In this document: positions 10,001 to 18,951 of the stretch, piece after piece | Position numbering within the stretch: the first letter of the stretch is position 1 | How the letters are laid out: each line of letters opens with the position of its first letter | Source of the DNA: Gnetum montanum | Lineage: Eukaryota > Streptophyta > Gnetopsida > Gnetales > Gnetaceae | Direction: 5' to 3' | Length of the DNA stretch: 64,000 nucleotides | Assembly: GCA_015680685.1 (NCBI GenBank) | Contig: MNCI01035176.1 | Location: forward strand, 136,024-200,023 | Position numbers and translations under genes: made by a program | Notes under the pieces: generated by a model | Databases searched by the model: none | Told to the model about the DNA's origin: nothing | Seen by the model: the letters and a program-made list of their open reading frames with translations, nothing else

Positions 10001-11424
10001 AAGTTTTACTAGTCATCTTAACATCTTAGTTATTTCTTTATATGTGATTTATCCTGCGTAATAGGTGATCAAAATGTACACTTATCAGCAATGGCAACCC
10101 AATCTTGGGGCGAATTTCCTGATAAATTCTCCTTTATGGAAGGTGTCATCAATGATATGATCGGTCGCTTACAGCGAATCAATCCTAAAGCCAGTACGTT
10201 ATGATCATTACACAGGGATTATCCCATTGTGGTGTTACGCTGCCTAATTATGCCTAACCGCCATTTTATGTCATTAGGAGCTCGCCTTAGATGGAATCCA
10301 TCAGAGCCTATTGACTTAGATGCCACTGAACCTCCATCGGGAGTGACTGTCATGTCGCGCAACATTTATGACAAGATGCGTAAATGTGTTGTACGCTGGT
10401 CTCGCTCCTTATGGGAGTGCCAAAACGTGAATGAAGACCTTTCGAAGAGACTGCAAAGGTTAGAGAAGGAGAAGGTGGCTCTAAGTGACGAGGTTGGAGA
10501 TTTGAGGTCACGAAATGAATTCTTGTAGGCCCACGGAACTAATAATGAGGACTGGTGGATGGCTGTTGTTGACTATGCCCGTTATTGGACAGTCGTCAGG
10601 AACAGTGTCCAGACCAGCCGTGAACTGGTTGAGCAGCAAATGCAAATGGATCTCCTAGCTCAAAAAAATCAAGACTGGAAGGACTTTAGCATGAGTGTCC
10701 AAGAATGGGGGCAGACATAGAAAGACCATAAATATGTCTATAAGTGGGAAAGCGCTACCTACCATCAATATTACAGGGATTCTACCATAGAGGCTCAATC
10801 CCTTCGGCTATTCCTCGACGTCATTGGTGCTTCCAGAGCATTTGAGAAGTTTCAGGAGCAAGTGATAGTGAGTGCCTCTCCAGAAAGGGAAATGACTCTT
10901 CCTGGGGGTGAGACTACCATCCCTTCTTTCTTCCCTGAACCACCTCGATGGACTCTTGTGGAGAAGGGGAAGGTTAAGGCTAGAGCTAATCTAGGGGATG
11001 GGGTTTGGTTTGAGCTAACCGAGGACGAAATTATGCAACATCTGTGGGTTGGCCTAGAACAAATCCCCTTTGCTACCGATGCAGGACCGTCACAGGTAAC
11101 TTGTAGTATTATTGTGTTTTTTTGTCATACCTAGTTTTGACGGTGATGTTAATATACGTGTCATGTCTAATCATAGGAGTGACCTAAGGAGGATCCTTAG
11201 TAGGATGAATGCAACAAAGGTGAGGATCCTCGCGAAGAGGGTCTATAGGAAGCAGAGCATAATGAAGATGGTTAATGCCATTCCGAGCAACCCCATGCGA
11301 AAGAGAGGGTCGCCTTGATGAAGAGATTCCTCATGAAAAGGGTGGCCCCTATGAGGAAAATTTGCTCAAAGTAGAGGTGGAGCTGGGAGATACGGGAGAC
11401 AGTGGTGACAAGGGAGATGCATAG
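7036..11424 (+). pseudogene. Gene X, copy A: antisense spliced gene inside a Tat-like element
   Basis: Comparison with copy C predicts eight exons: 7036-7154, 7665-8113, 8210-8524, 8588-9630, 9748-9933, 10065-10193, 10278-11095 and 11177-11424. Most introns start GTAAG or GTACG and end TAG or CAG, and the exon phases match copy C at every junction. The start is the ATG of MAPKVKGK, conserved in C. Exon 2 contains VPMANVPPPH; exons 3-4 hold the best conserved part (EFTSISNVRAGVM, CKKLGWLDREWTL, GEMLTLVNSFSEEA, RNVRVNFDVDVQLFADLFGIP); exon 7 has a coiled-coil-like stretch (LSKRLQRLEKEKVALSDEV). Exon 8 is an acidic tail, degenerate here. Breaks: in-frame stops in exons 2, 3, 4, 7 and 8, a one-base loss at the start of exon 2, and a GT to CT change at the exon 3 donor. 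I do not recognise the protein; exon 4 loosely recalls the plant mobile or 'plant transposon protein' domains. It lies antisense between protease (11989) and reverse transcriptase (6500) of element A. Confidence 0.75.
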
Positions 11425-11988
11425 CATTGCTATATTAGCCACGATTTTATTGTGATGGAACTGAACAAGAGACAATATTTTCTTTTAACGTATTTAATGA
11501 AAATTTTGTTTTGATTTTAATGTTCTTTTTTTGTTTTCATTTGCGTAAAGCGTAAATGGAATCATAGGTTTTGGCGTTATGATAAGCCGTAGCTAGTTTA
11601 AATGTGTAGCGTCAATGAAGTTACTAGTTTAAAGCCATTGCGGGCTACTAAATAATTCAAGTGTAATGCGTAAATGAAATCGTTAGTTTACGGCCATTTC
11701 AGGCCTTTAATTAGTTCAAGCGTAAACTGTGACTGAAATAGGTAGTTTAAGGCCATTTTGGGCCATCGCTAGTTTTAGGCCGTTTCGGGCCATAGTTATA
11801 TGTGTGAAAGAATAAGATAAATAACACCAAATTGCTAGTTTTAAGCCATGGTAGGCCGCAATTAGTTTTAGGCCATTTCAAGCCATAGCTATAAGCGTAG
11901 TAGCAACAATGGATAAAGAAAGAGCGTAAACCACATGACAAGAAACACCATGGATTGATGCAACCTGTCGCGCTAACATGTTTATTCG
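11425..11988. repeat. Spacer between gene X and protease A with GTTTAAGGCC repeats
   Basis: After the gene X stop there is AT-rich sequence (a possible 3' UTR to about 11520) and then, from about 11560 to 11900, repeated variants of TAGTTTAAGGCCATTTTGGGCC, alternating with TAGTTTTAGGCCGTTTCGGGCC, spaced irregularly by about 40-60 bases. The same repeats fill 63165-63425 in copy C. They share the CCTTAAACTA core with the arrays near pol and in the 3' UTR. Confidence 0.7.
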
Positions 11989-12825
11989 CTAGCTCTGTAG
12001 TTGTTTCCTGATTGCTTTTATTTTTGATGACACATAAGGATGGGGAGATTTATGATCCTGTTCCTTCATGCCACAATCTTCCTCTTGGAATTGTAATTCG
12101 ACCCAAGTTAAGCTATCATCAGCCACTGTTTTGGCTTGTTCAAGTGTTTGAACAAGGGACTGGTCTTCGAGAATGTCGATTTCCAAACCCTGTTTTGTTT
12201 CTATGTTATTGATAGCCCAAGGGATCATTTCATTAACATGGATGACCACTTCTCCTCCTGTGTAGGGTAGATGGATCTCCTAATGGATAGGTGATGAAAC
12301 TGCCCTCAGTTGAGCTAACCAAGAACTCCCTAGGATTAAGTTGAATCCAAGCATCTCCTTGATGACAATAAATGTTGCGTCTATGGGGAATTGGTACCCT
12401 TTCACAAAGTTAATGTGCACTATTCCCTTGACTTACACCCATGCCCCGTTGAACGACTTTCGACATGACGTCGCTGTAGGACTGATCTGATCGATCAGGC
12501 CTAGTTTATCCACTATGGGATATGGGATGACATTAGTAGTCGCCCCATCATCTACATGTACTCTCTGGATTCGGTGTTGGCCAACCCAGATGGTGATGAA
12601 CATGGGCACCATTGTCACCTGATCCTTTTCTGAGTCGTCCTTAATGGATTCATCACGAAAGGTCAATAGGATAGGCCCAAGTTTTTCAGCGGCGAGGGAA
12701 AGCATAATGGAATGAATTGCTTCTTCATCCGCTGGCAGGTTCTCATCCACAAGTATGGATGTTAGCATACGAACCATGGCCTCACGATGTTTCTGGGACG
12801 TCATGAGTAAGTCATAAAGGCTCAA
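11989..12825 (-). pseudogene. Aspartic protease of element A
   Basis: The minus-strand frame 12433-12825 contains HRIQRVHVDDGATTNVIPY, a retropepsin active-site region in which the usual D-S-G is D-D-G. It is followed, after a break near 12430, by the flap-distal part NLILGSSWLAQL near 12320 and by a tail ending KAIRKQLQS with a stop at 11989-11991. The tail matches copy C (63505-64000). This ends the gag-protease reading frame, leaving about 5.5 kb before the reverse transcriptase, a gap taken up by gene X. Confidence 0.8.
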
Positions 12826-13740
12826 TGTTGTATTTTTTTATTTTAGAGCCTATTTGACTTGTGTAAAGGCGTCAAAGAGATCATGCCCACAATCTGGCTA
12901 CTTGTCACCCTTTTCCTCTTCCATTATCCCTAAGAGATGAATTTCTCGAGGAAGAGTGACATTTGATTGAGAACTGTGTTTTGTTTGACGAGGAGGAGAT
13001 GGTTGCATTTGTGTAACTTCGTCCTTTTTAGAAAGTGGGGCAAAGGATATAGAAGGGAGGTGTTTACGCTTGGGAAACCCCAACGTAAGATGGTCCTTGG
13101 CCATGTCAATTGTCATACCCCCTTCTCCTTTTCTGTTAAGTTGGGATTAGAGGGTTGATTTGGAGATTTTCCCCTACATAGGAGGGATAGCTGATGGTTT
13201 TGACACCCTGATGATAAAGGGTGTCTTAGGCATGGGCACGGACTAGGCCACAGTTTTACCGGCAACGGGCTGTTGAGCAGTGGTCTGAGAAGGGGCTCAG
13301 AGGATAAAAGGTTGCCTTGGAGCACCACTCGTCGATGCTGATGGACCCGCTGTTTGGGATGGGTGAGGGTGCATTCGCAACACAAAGGGCTACTTCGACT
13401 ATGCCTAACTATCACCCTCTACACCGACCACATTGATAGTGTACCCTACGTCATTTGCATTTAACAAGTCTCGATACACATGCATGGCTTGATTCTTTGG
13501 GTGTGCCAAACTACTACTGTCTAAGATCATGTTACCTTGATCGATCATATATTGATGGTCATCTTTCAACGCCCAGCAGTAATCCATGTCATGACCACAC
13601 AATTGATGGTAGTCGCAAAATCGGTCTAGCCTAAAGTTCTTGGGAATTGGCAATTCGTTAGGTTGGGGCAAGGAGGGGTTCTTGAGTAGCTCAAAATGGC
13701 ACCTATGACATTTCAAAGCTTCCTCAGACACTGTCTTGTT
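12826..13740 (-). pseudogene. Gag C-terminal part of element A
   Basis: The frame 13405-13731 includes FRLDRFCDYHQLCGHDMDYCW, a C-x2-H...GH-x4-C cluster followed by ALKDDHQYMIDQGN, which is the typical C-terminal gag motif of Tat and Athila-type elements (CxxH, GHxTxxC, LK.xIE.LI..G). Downstream, 12898-13116 and the linker to the protease read MAKDHLTLGFPKRKHLP and TTLSLYDLLMTSQKHR. The main gag core that should lie upstream is missing: beyond 13740 the sequence no longer looks like gag, so A is truncated here. Confidence 0.72.
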
Positions 13741-14029
13741 CTCAGCACGAGAGCTCTACGCTCTGGATGTGGGCTTTGCGCTCTAACAACGAAAACGACA
13801 AGTTTACCAGGGGTAAACCCCTATTTATAGCTGACGCAATGAAAAGAACTTGTCATTTTTGCACCCCAAGTAATGTGGGATGCCCCGTATAGTGTAGTAC
13901 TATTGTGTCATAATCCCCCTATAGCGTAGCATCATTGTTTGTAGCATAACAAGTGGGCCCAACTGAAAATTTCATCCCACCTTAAATTAGCAACTTACCT
14001 TTGCAAAGCTTACTCACCACAATCCACAA
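13741..14029. other. Junction of elements A and B
   Basis: Between the truncated gag of A (minus) and the repeat array of B (plus) lies 290 bases without coding signal. It has a TATA-like box on the minus strand (13821-13830), a perfect hairpin beside it (13802-13818), and TAGCGTAGCATC / GTGTAGTACTATTGTG words like those of the Tat-like LTR (13895-13945). It could be an LTR remnant left by the event that put A and B head to head. Confidence 0.4.
13802..13830 (-). promoter_or_regulatory. TATA-like box with adjacent hairpin upstream of gag A
   Basis: On the minus strand CTATAAATAG (13821-13830) is followed by GGGGTTTACCCCTGGTAAAC. The bases 13802-13808 and 13812-13818 form a perfect 7-base inverted repeat (GTTTACC / GGTAAAC). 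It faces the gag fragment and lies about 90 bases from its first recognisable codons. It may be a relic of a 5' LTR promoter or coincidence. Confidence 0.3.
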
Positions 14030-14320
14030 AGACCTTAAACTAGCGACCCTAGTTCTCGAGCTCTACTTGTTAATGATCTGCTAAGACCTTAAACTAGCAA
14101 CCTCGATTTATGTTTTTACATACACTATAGCATGAGTACGGTCCACCATGACCTTAAACTGGCAATTTTAAATATTTATTTTGTATTTTAAACTAGATTT
14201 CGCAATGTTGCGGTCCACCACAACCTTAAACTAGCAAAGTTAATGTCCCTAGCATGTTTAAACTTGTTCACGGTCTGCTAGGACCTTAAAATGGTAACTT
14301 GCAAACTTGGCCAAATAATT
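14030..14320 (+). repeat. Expanded GACCTTAAACTAGCAA repeats upstream of pol B
   Basis: Five or more diverged units of the form GGTCTGCTAGGACCTTAAACTAGCAAC, spaced about 55-70 bases, occupy the place where A (6557) and C (58075) have a single unit. Together with the B 3' UTR array this shows the unit has been amplified independently in different gaps of the same element. Confidence 0.65.
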
Positions 14321-15655
14321 GACAATTATTTCATGTTCCATTGTTGCTTTGCAAATTTTTATTATTATGCACTATAGCTACAAACAGGTATCACTTGACT
14401 TGGCTTTCTCTTATTATGGCAAGTTGAACAAAATGGCCATGTAGCATGATCTACATTCACTTTTAACTTTGATAGGTCCTCATGGAAAGCTTGCAAGATA
14501 TCTAAACATAGAGTCAATGGACTAGGAATAATCCACTGATAACACTGTAGTGTCCCTGGAAACATCCCTATATTGGCCCGAACCTTTGGTCCAAGCCTTA
14601 GACTTAGAGGTTGGGGATGTGACTGAGGATCCTCTCATCGAAGCACCTGTAATGACATCTAGGGAAAAAATAAGGACACTAAAACTTAGCTCCCTCCTAG
14701 ATCCACAAATGCGAGAGGATGTATCTAAAGTCCTCCAAGACAATGTCAAAGTGTTCATGTGGTCCTATAATGATATGCTGGGCTTAGACCCATGGTTAAT
14801 ACAACATAACATTGTCTTAGCCCACGTATCAAACCGGTCAAACAAAAGGCTCAAAAAATTAAACCAGAAATTGCACTAGCTGTACATGATGAAATCACCA
14901 AGCTATACCATGCAGGCTTCATTCACGTGTTTGATTACTTGGAATGGGTATCGAACATTGTTGTAGTCTCTAAGAAAATGGGAGGTATATGAATCTATAT
15001 AGACTTCCAAGATTTGAACAAAGTAATGATTAAGGATGACTTCCCATTTCCAAGTATTGACCAACTTATTGACACTATGGCTGGTCATGCTTTATTATCC
15101 TTTATGGATGGGTTCTCAGGTTACAATAAAATTTGCATCAATCCAGAGCATTAGTTGATGACTACTTTCATGACCCCTTGGGGAACATTTTATTACCCTA
15201 CGATTCCCTTTGGTCTCAAAAAAATTGGAGAAACCTATCAACAAGCCATGACCTACATATTTAGCGACTACATCCTAGAGAGACTAAACAATTACGTGGA
15301 TGACATAGCAGTCAAGCCCAACATAGCTATTGATCATCCCACCGATCTAGATGTAGTCCTCAAGTGTTGTCACAGGCATGACTTACGTCTGAACCCAAAG
15401 AAATGTGTGTTCAGAGTTAAAATCGAGTGCATGCTAGGGTTTGTAGTATCAGAGGTTGGAATACGAGTGGACCCTGACAAAGTTAAGGCCATCATTAACC
15501 TAGCACCCCCTACCAACCTTAAAGAATTACACAAGTTTCAAGGTAGAATACAGTTTATCAGAAGGTTTGTAGCAAAGTTGATTGACAAGTTACACCCCAT
15601 GCAACACTTACTAAAGAAGGGGGTTAACTTCGAGTGGACAACACAGTGTCAATAA
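14321..15655 (+). pseudogene. Reverse transcriptase of element B
   Basis: The pol homology starts near 14520 after a leader that resembles the minus-strand sequence at 58020 and 6520. The frame at 14550-14879 gives VFMWSYNDMLGLDPWLIQHNI; then, after frameshifts, SNIVVVSKKMGG near 14960, DTMAGHALLSFMDGFSGYN near 15080, FGLKKIGETYQQA near 15215 and the catalytic NNYVDDIAVK near 15300. LNPKKCVFRVKIECMLGFVVSE and GIRVDPDKVKAIINLAPPTNL follow. The YVDD box is intact; it is the longest continuous reverse transcriptase frame of the three copies (15155-15655) but has stops at both ends. Confidence 0.9.
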
Positions 15656-16100
15656 GCCTTTGATAACTTGAAGAAAGAGCTTTTATGCCTCCCAACTGTT
15701 TACCCACCACAGAGGGATAAGTCTTTCTACATCTACCTTGCCACTTCAAACACATCTATCGCAGCACTGTTATGCCAGAAAAGAGAGGACGACTCTGAAA
15801 TCCTAGTTTATTACCTGAGCCATGCATTAATAGCCTACAAAGAAAAATACAATGAAGTGGAAAGGAATTTTCTCTCCTTATTATTTACGCTAACAAAGTG
15901 GAGACACTACCTATTCTATAGCCAAGTTAACATTATATGCAAAAGCAACGTACTTCGGGCTATCACGAAAAACTTATATGAAAGTAGCAAGATAGCCCAA
16001 TGGAAAGCTATAATGATGGAATTCGATTTACACTATGTAACCCAATCATCAACAAAGGGACAAGCCATAGCCATGCAGCTCACAACCTCACCAGTCGATG
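15656..16100 (+). pseudogene. RNase H of element B
   Basis: The frame 15668-16270 reads CLPTVYPPQRDKSFYIYLATSNTSIAALLCQKR, YYLSHALIAYKEKYNEVERN and WRHYLFYSQVNIICKSNVL, followed by the connecting stretch WKAIMMEFDLHYVTQSSTKGQAIA. It is the same RNase H as in A and C. One stop (CAATAA at about 15653) separates it from the reverse transcriptase frame. Confidence 0.88.
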
Positions 16101-16745
16101 ATCAGGTGACCATAGAACCTGAATTCCCTAACAAACATGTTAATAGTGTTAACCCTGTGCCATTGCACTTTGAGGTCACTTTGCATTTTGACGGTGCCTC
16201 AACCATGCGAGGTAGTAGTGCTGTCGTTGTCATTACATTCCCCTCAAGGGGCATTCAACCTTTCACTTAGCACTTTATGTTCCTTTGTATGAACAATGTA
16301 GCTAAGTACAAAGGACTCCTTAGGGACCTCTTAGTAGCCCAACACTTAAAGATCCAACATTTGGCAATTCAGGGTGATATCCAAGTCGTTGTCAACTAGA
16401 TCACTAAAATTTATGCCTGTAAAGCTTCACACTTACAGCCTTATTATGATTTGGCAAAAAAATTGTTGAAACAGTTCACAATGATAGACATCCAACATGT
16501 GCCATGCAACGAAAATACTATAGCTAATGCCTTAGCCATGCTAGCGTTAAATGTGTTGTCACACCTATTTGCAACTTTACCTACTTTGATAATAGAATGC
16601 ATAGACCATATCACTCAAGCAGTACACATCGACTCCTTAAGTGCTACCAATGCCCAAGAGTGGTATGCTAACATTAAGGCCTACTTACAACATGGTGAAC
16701 CCCCACACGGCTTGACATCCACCCAAAAGGATGCAATCCGAAGGC
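16101..16745 (+). pseudogene. Second (archaeal-type) RNase H of element B
   Basis: FEVTLHFDGASTMRGSS begins the domain near 16170; NNVAKYKGLLRDLL near 16290 has Lys where the catalytic Glu is expected (AEYEG in A and C read AKYKG here); QGDIQVVVN keeps the second Asp; NENTIANALAMLA replaces the final ADAL Asp by Asn. With two or three of four metal ligands changed the domain is dead. Two in-frame stops (about 16268 and 16398) also break it. Confidence 0.85.
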
Positions 16746-17901
16746 AAGCATAGCAGTATGTCCTCGTAGGAGATAATACCTTATGTAAATGCTCCTTTGA
16801 TGGGATATTGTTAACTTGCTTTGGTAGGGAGGAGGCACAAAAAATCATTAATGAAGTCCATGAAGGACTATGTGGAGGACACATAGCCCCCTGGGCCATG
16901 GCAGCTAAAATTAGATGCCTAGGGTATTACTGGCCTTGCATGGAACGAGATTTCTTTGCTAAAGTTAAGACATGTGATACATGCCAATGTCATGCAAACC
17001 TTATACATGTTTCACCTACTGAGTTGCACCCTATGTAGACCATGTGGCCATTCCAATGATGGGGACTAGATATCATAGGACCCATAACACCTAAGTCTTT
17101 TGTAGGACATAGCTTCATCATCACTGCCACCGAGTACTTTACAAAGTGGCAGAGGCTATCCCCCTTAGGAAGACTACATCCCAACAGGTTTTCCAGTTTA
17201 TCTTAGACAACATAGTAACAAGGTTTGGTCTTCCCATGACTATTGTGACAAAAAATGGACCACAGTTTAGTAGTGCAGAAACCAAAACCTTTTGTAGCAA
17301 CCTTGGCATTAAGCAATCATTCTCGTCAGCATACAACTCGTAGAAAAATAATCATGCAGAGGCAACAAACAAGGCCATCATCAACTTGCTTAAAAGGATG
17401 CTTAGCAACAACAAGAGGTGATGGCACAAGAAAATCCTTTACATGTTGTGGGCATACCATACGACGTGCAAAATGGCTACAAGTAAGACTCCCTACAACC
17501 TAGTTTATAGATTTGAAGTAGTGTTACCTCTTTAATTGTAGGTACCGTCACTTTGGATGATCCTCTTAAGCATCGTGAACAAGGCCCAGAACAACGAGAC
17601 AAGGATCATTAACCTCGACTCCATAGAGGAGGAGCGTGCACAAACACCGGGTCGTATCGAATGGTATCAAGACAAGTAGTGGAAAAAGAATCATTTCAAC
17701 CTAAATTGATGGCTAATCAAAAAGGGGGACCTAGTTCTCAAAGCTATCCATGAACATGCAAAAACATTTTCAGCAAATTAGGAAGGTCCATTCATAGTTA
17801 CAAAAGCCTATGAGAATGGATCCTTTAAATTGGCAGAAATGGATGGTAGGGAATTTGCAAATCCAGTGAACCACATGTACCTTAAGTCATACTACATTTG
17901 A
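16746..17901 (+). pseudogene. Integrase of element B
   Basis: HEGLCGGHIAPWAMAAK and KTCDTCQCHANL (16860-17000) form the H-H-C-C zinc domain. The core has WGLDIIGPITPKSF near 17065, VTKNGPQFSS near 17250 (the second catalytic Asp is Lys) and HAEATNKAIINLLKRML near 17355 with the Glu kept. A C-terminal AKTFSAN.EGPF and ANPVNHMYLKSYYI end at the stop 17899-17901. Several stops interrupt it. Confidence 0.87.
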
Positions 17902-17904
17902 TAC

Positions 17905-18290
17905 AAAGGCAAGGTAAGCATCCAATAGTCCACTATGACTATAAACTAGCATAGATAATCTGCTATGACTATAAACTGGCACATATAGTCTGCTATGACT
18001 ATAAACTAGCACATATAGTCTGCTATGACTATAAACTGGCATAGATAGTCCACTATGACTATAAACTGGCACAGATCGTCTACTATGACGTAAAACTAGC
18101 ACAGATGGTCTACCATGACCTTAAATTGGCCCATCCATCATTTTCTATGACAATAAACTAGCACAATAGTCTGCTAGGACCTTAAACTAGAATAGCGGTC
18201 TGCTAGGACCTTAAACTAGCAGATTGTGGTCTGCTGGGACCTTAAACCAATATGTTTGATGGTCTACCATGACCTTAAACTGGGTTCGTG
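17905..18290 (+). repeat. 30-bp tandem array in the 3' UTR of element B
   Basis: About eleven units of the type AGTCTGCTATGACTATAAAC plus ten further bases (TRGCACATAT) follow each other with a clear 30-base period from about 17920 to 18100, then degrade into GGTCTGCTAGGACCTTAAACTAG units to 18290. Element A has the same motif unarrayed at 2640-3010. Ogre/Tat 3' UTRs are known to give rise to satellite-like arrays, and this looks like an early stage of that. Confidence 0.85.
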
Positions 18291-18951
18291 GCACAACATT
18301 CCCAACTTGTATCCTCCACCACTCAAACAAGTGACCGTACACTGTGCTGATGCAGGGTGGGGCATTGTAGTTCCAAAACGTAGTTCATGATGACAAGAAA
18401 GCATCCTCTAGAACATATGTGATGCCACTTTCCCTGGCATCTTGCTGATTCTCCAGAGATGTCATCTGACATCTTTCTGACCTTCTAGAGCTATTGCCAC
18501 CATGGCCTGTTGCCCTAGCTGTAGCTTCTATTGTCAACTCCTGCTACTGGAGCCCCAACACTATTGTGGCCTAGCCACAAGGTTGCTACCCTCCAGCCAC
18601 CACCATAGTCCGAGCTCAACAAACATTTAGCTGTTATGCCTCTCTGCTTATAGCTGAACTGCATGATGTTTGCCTTGGACGGTGACTCCTACGCATTTGC
18701 ATCATCGCAACTCTTAGCCCCCTTGGTGTCGACCCCTTCAGCGTGCCACTGCCAGAACCGCTACTAGCCTTTCTGCTTTAGACGTCACATGCCATAGCAA
18801 TAGTGCCTGTCACTTCAATGGTGTCTAAAGCAAGTGAGGCCTTTACCTAACTACATTTCATGGTTACATTTCTCTGGTCTGCTTTCTATTGCACTTGCAG
18901 GATACGGGCTGAGATGGCATCGGTCAGGGATGCATTTGCTAGGAGGACAGG
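18291..18951 (+). other. 3' UTR end of element B with small ORF and polypurine tract
   Basis: GC-richer non-coding sequence to about 18850. At 18860-18973 a 37-codon frame (MVTFLWSAFYC...RDAFARR) corresponds to the C-terminal part of the hydrophobic ORF of A at 2072-2305. At 18941-18951 AGGAGGACAGG matches the polypurine tracts of A and C and marks the start of the LTR. Nothing else is recognisable; the first 500 bases do not clearly align to A. Confidence 0.5.

Noticed and set aside
7036-11424. Gene X as an ordinary host gene interrupted by, or next to, a retrotransposon
   Set aside because: The same gene with the same flanking spacers, protease and pol occurs in two elements, so it belongs to the element; a segmental duplication remains possible but the outer neighbours differ.
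13113-13415. 100-codon minus-strand frame with Pro/Ser-rich content
   Set aside because: It lies between the gag knuckle and the protease, where low-complexity linkers are usual, but the frame does not join its neighbours; no separate gene is called.
17887-18102. Minus-strand frame with PVYSHSRL repeats
   Set aside because: Produced by the 30-bp tandem array; no start context and not kept in element A.
17905-18290. CRISPR-like array
   Set aside because: Units are contiguous with no unique spacers, and everything around is plant retrotransposon.
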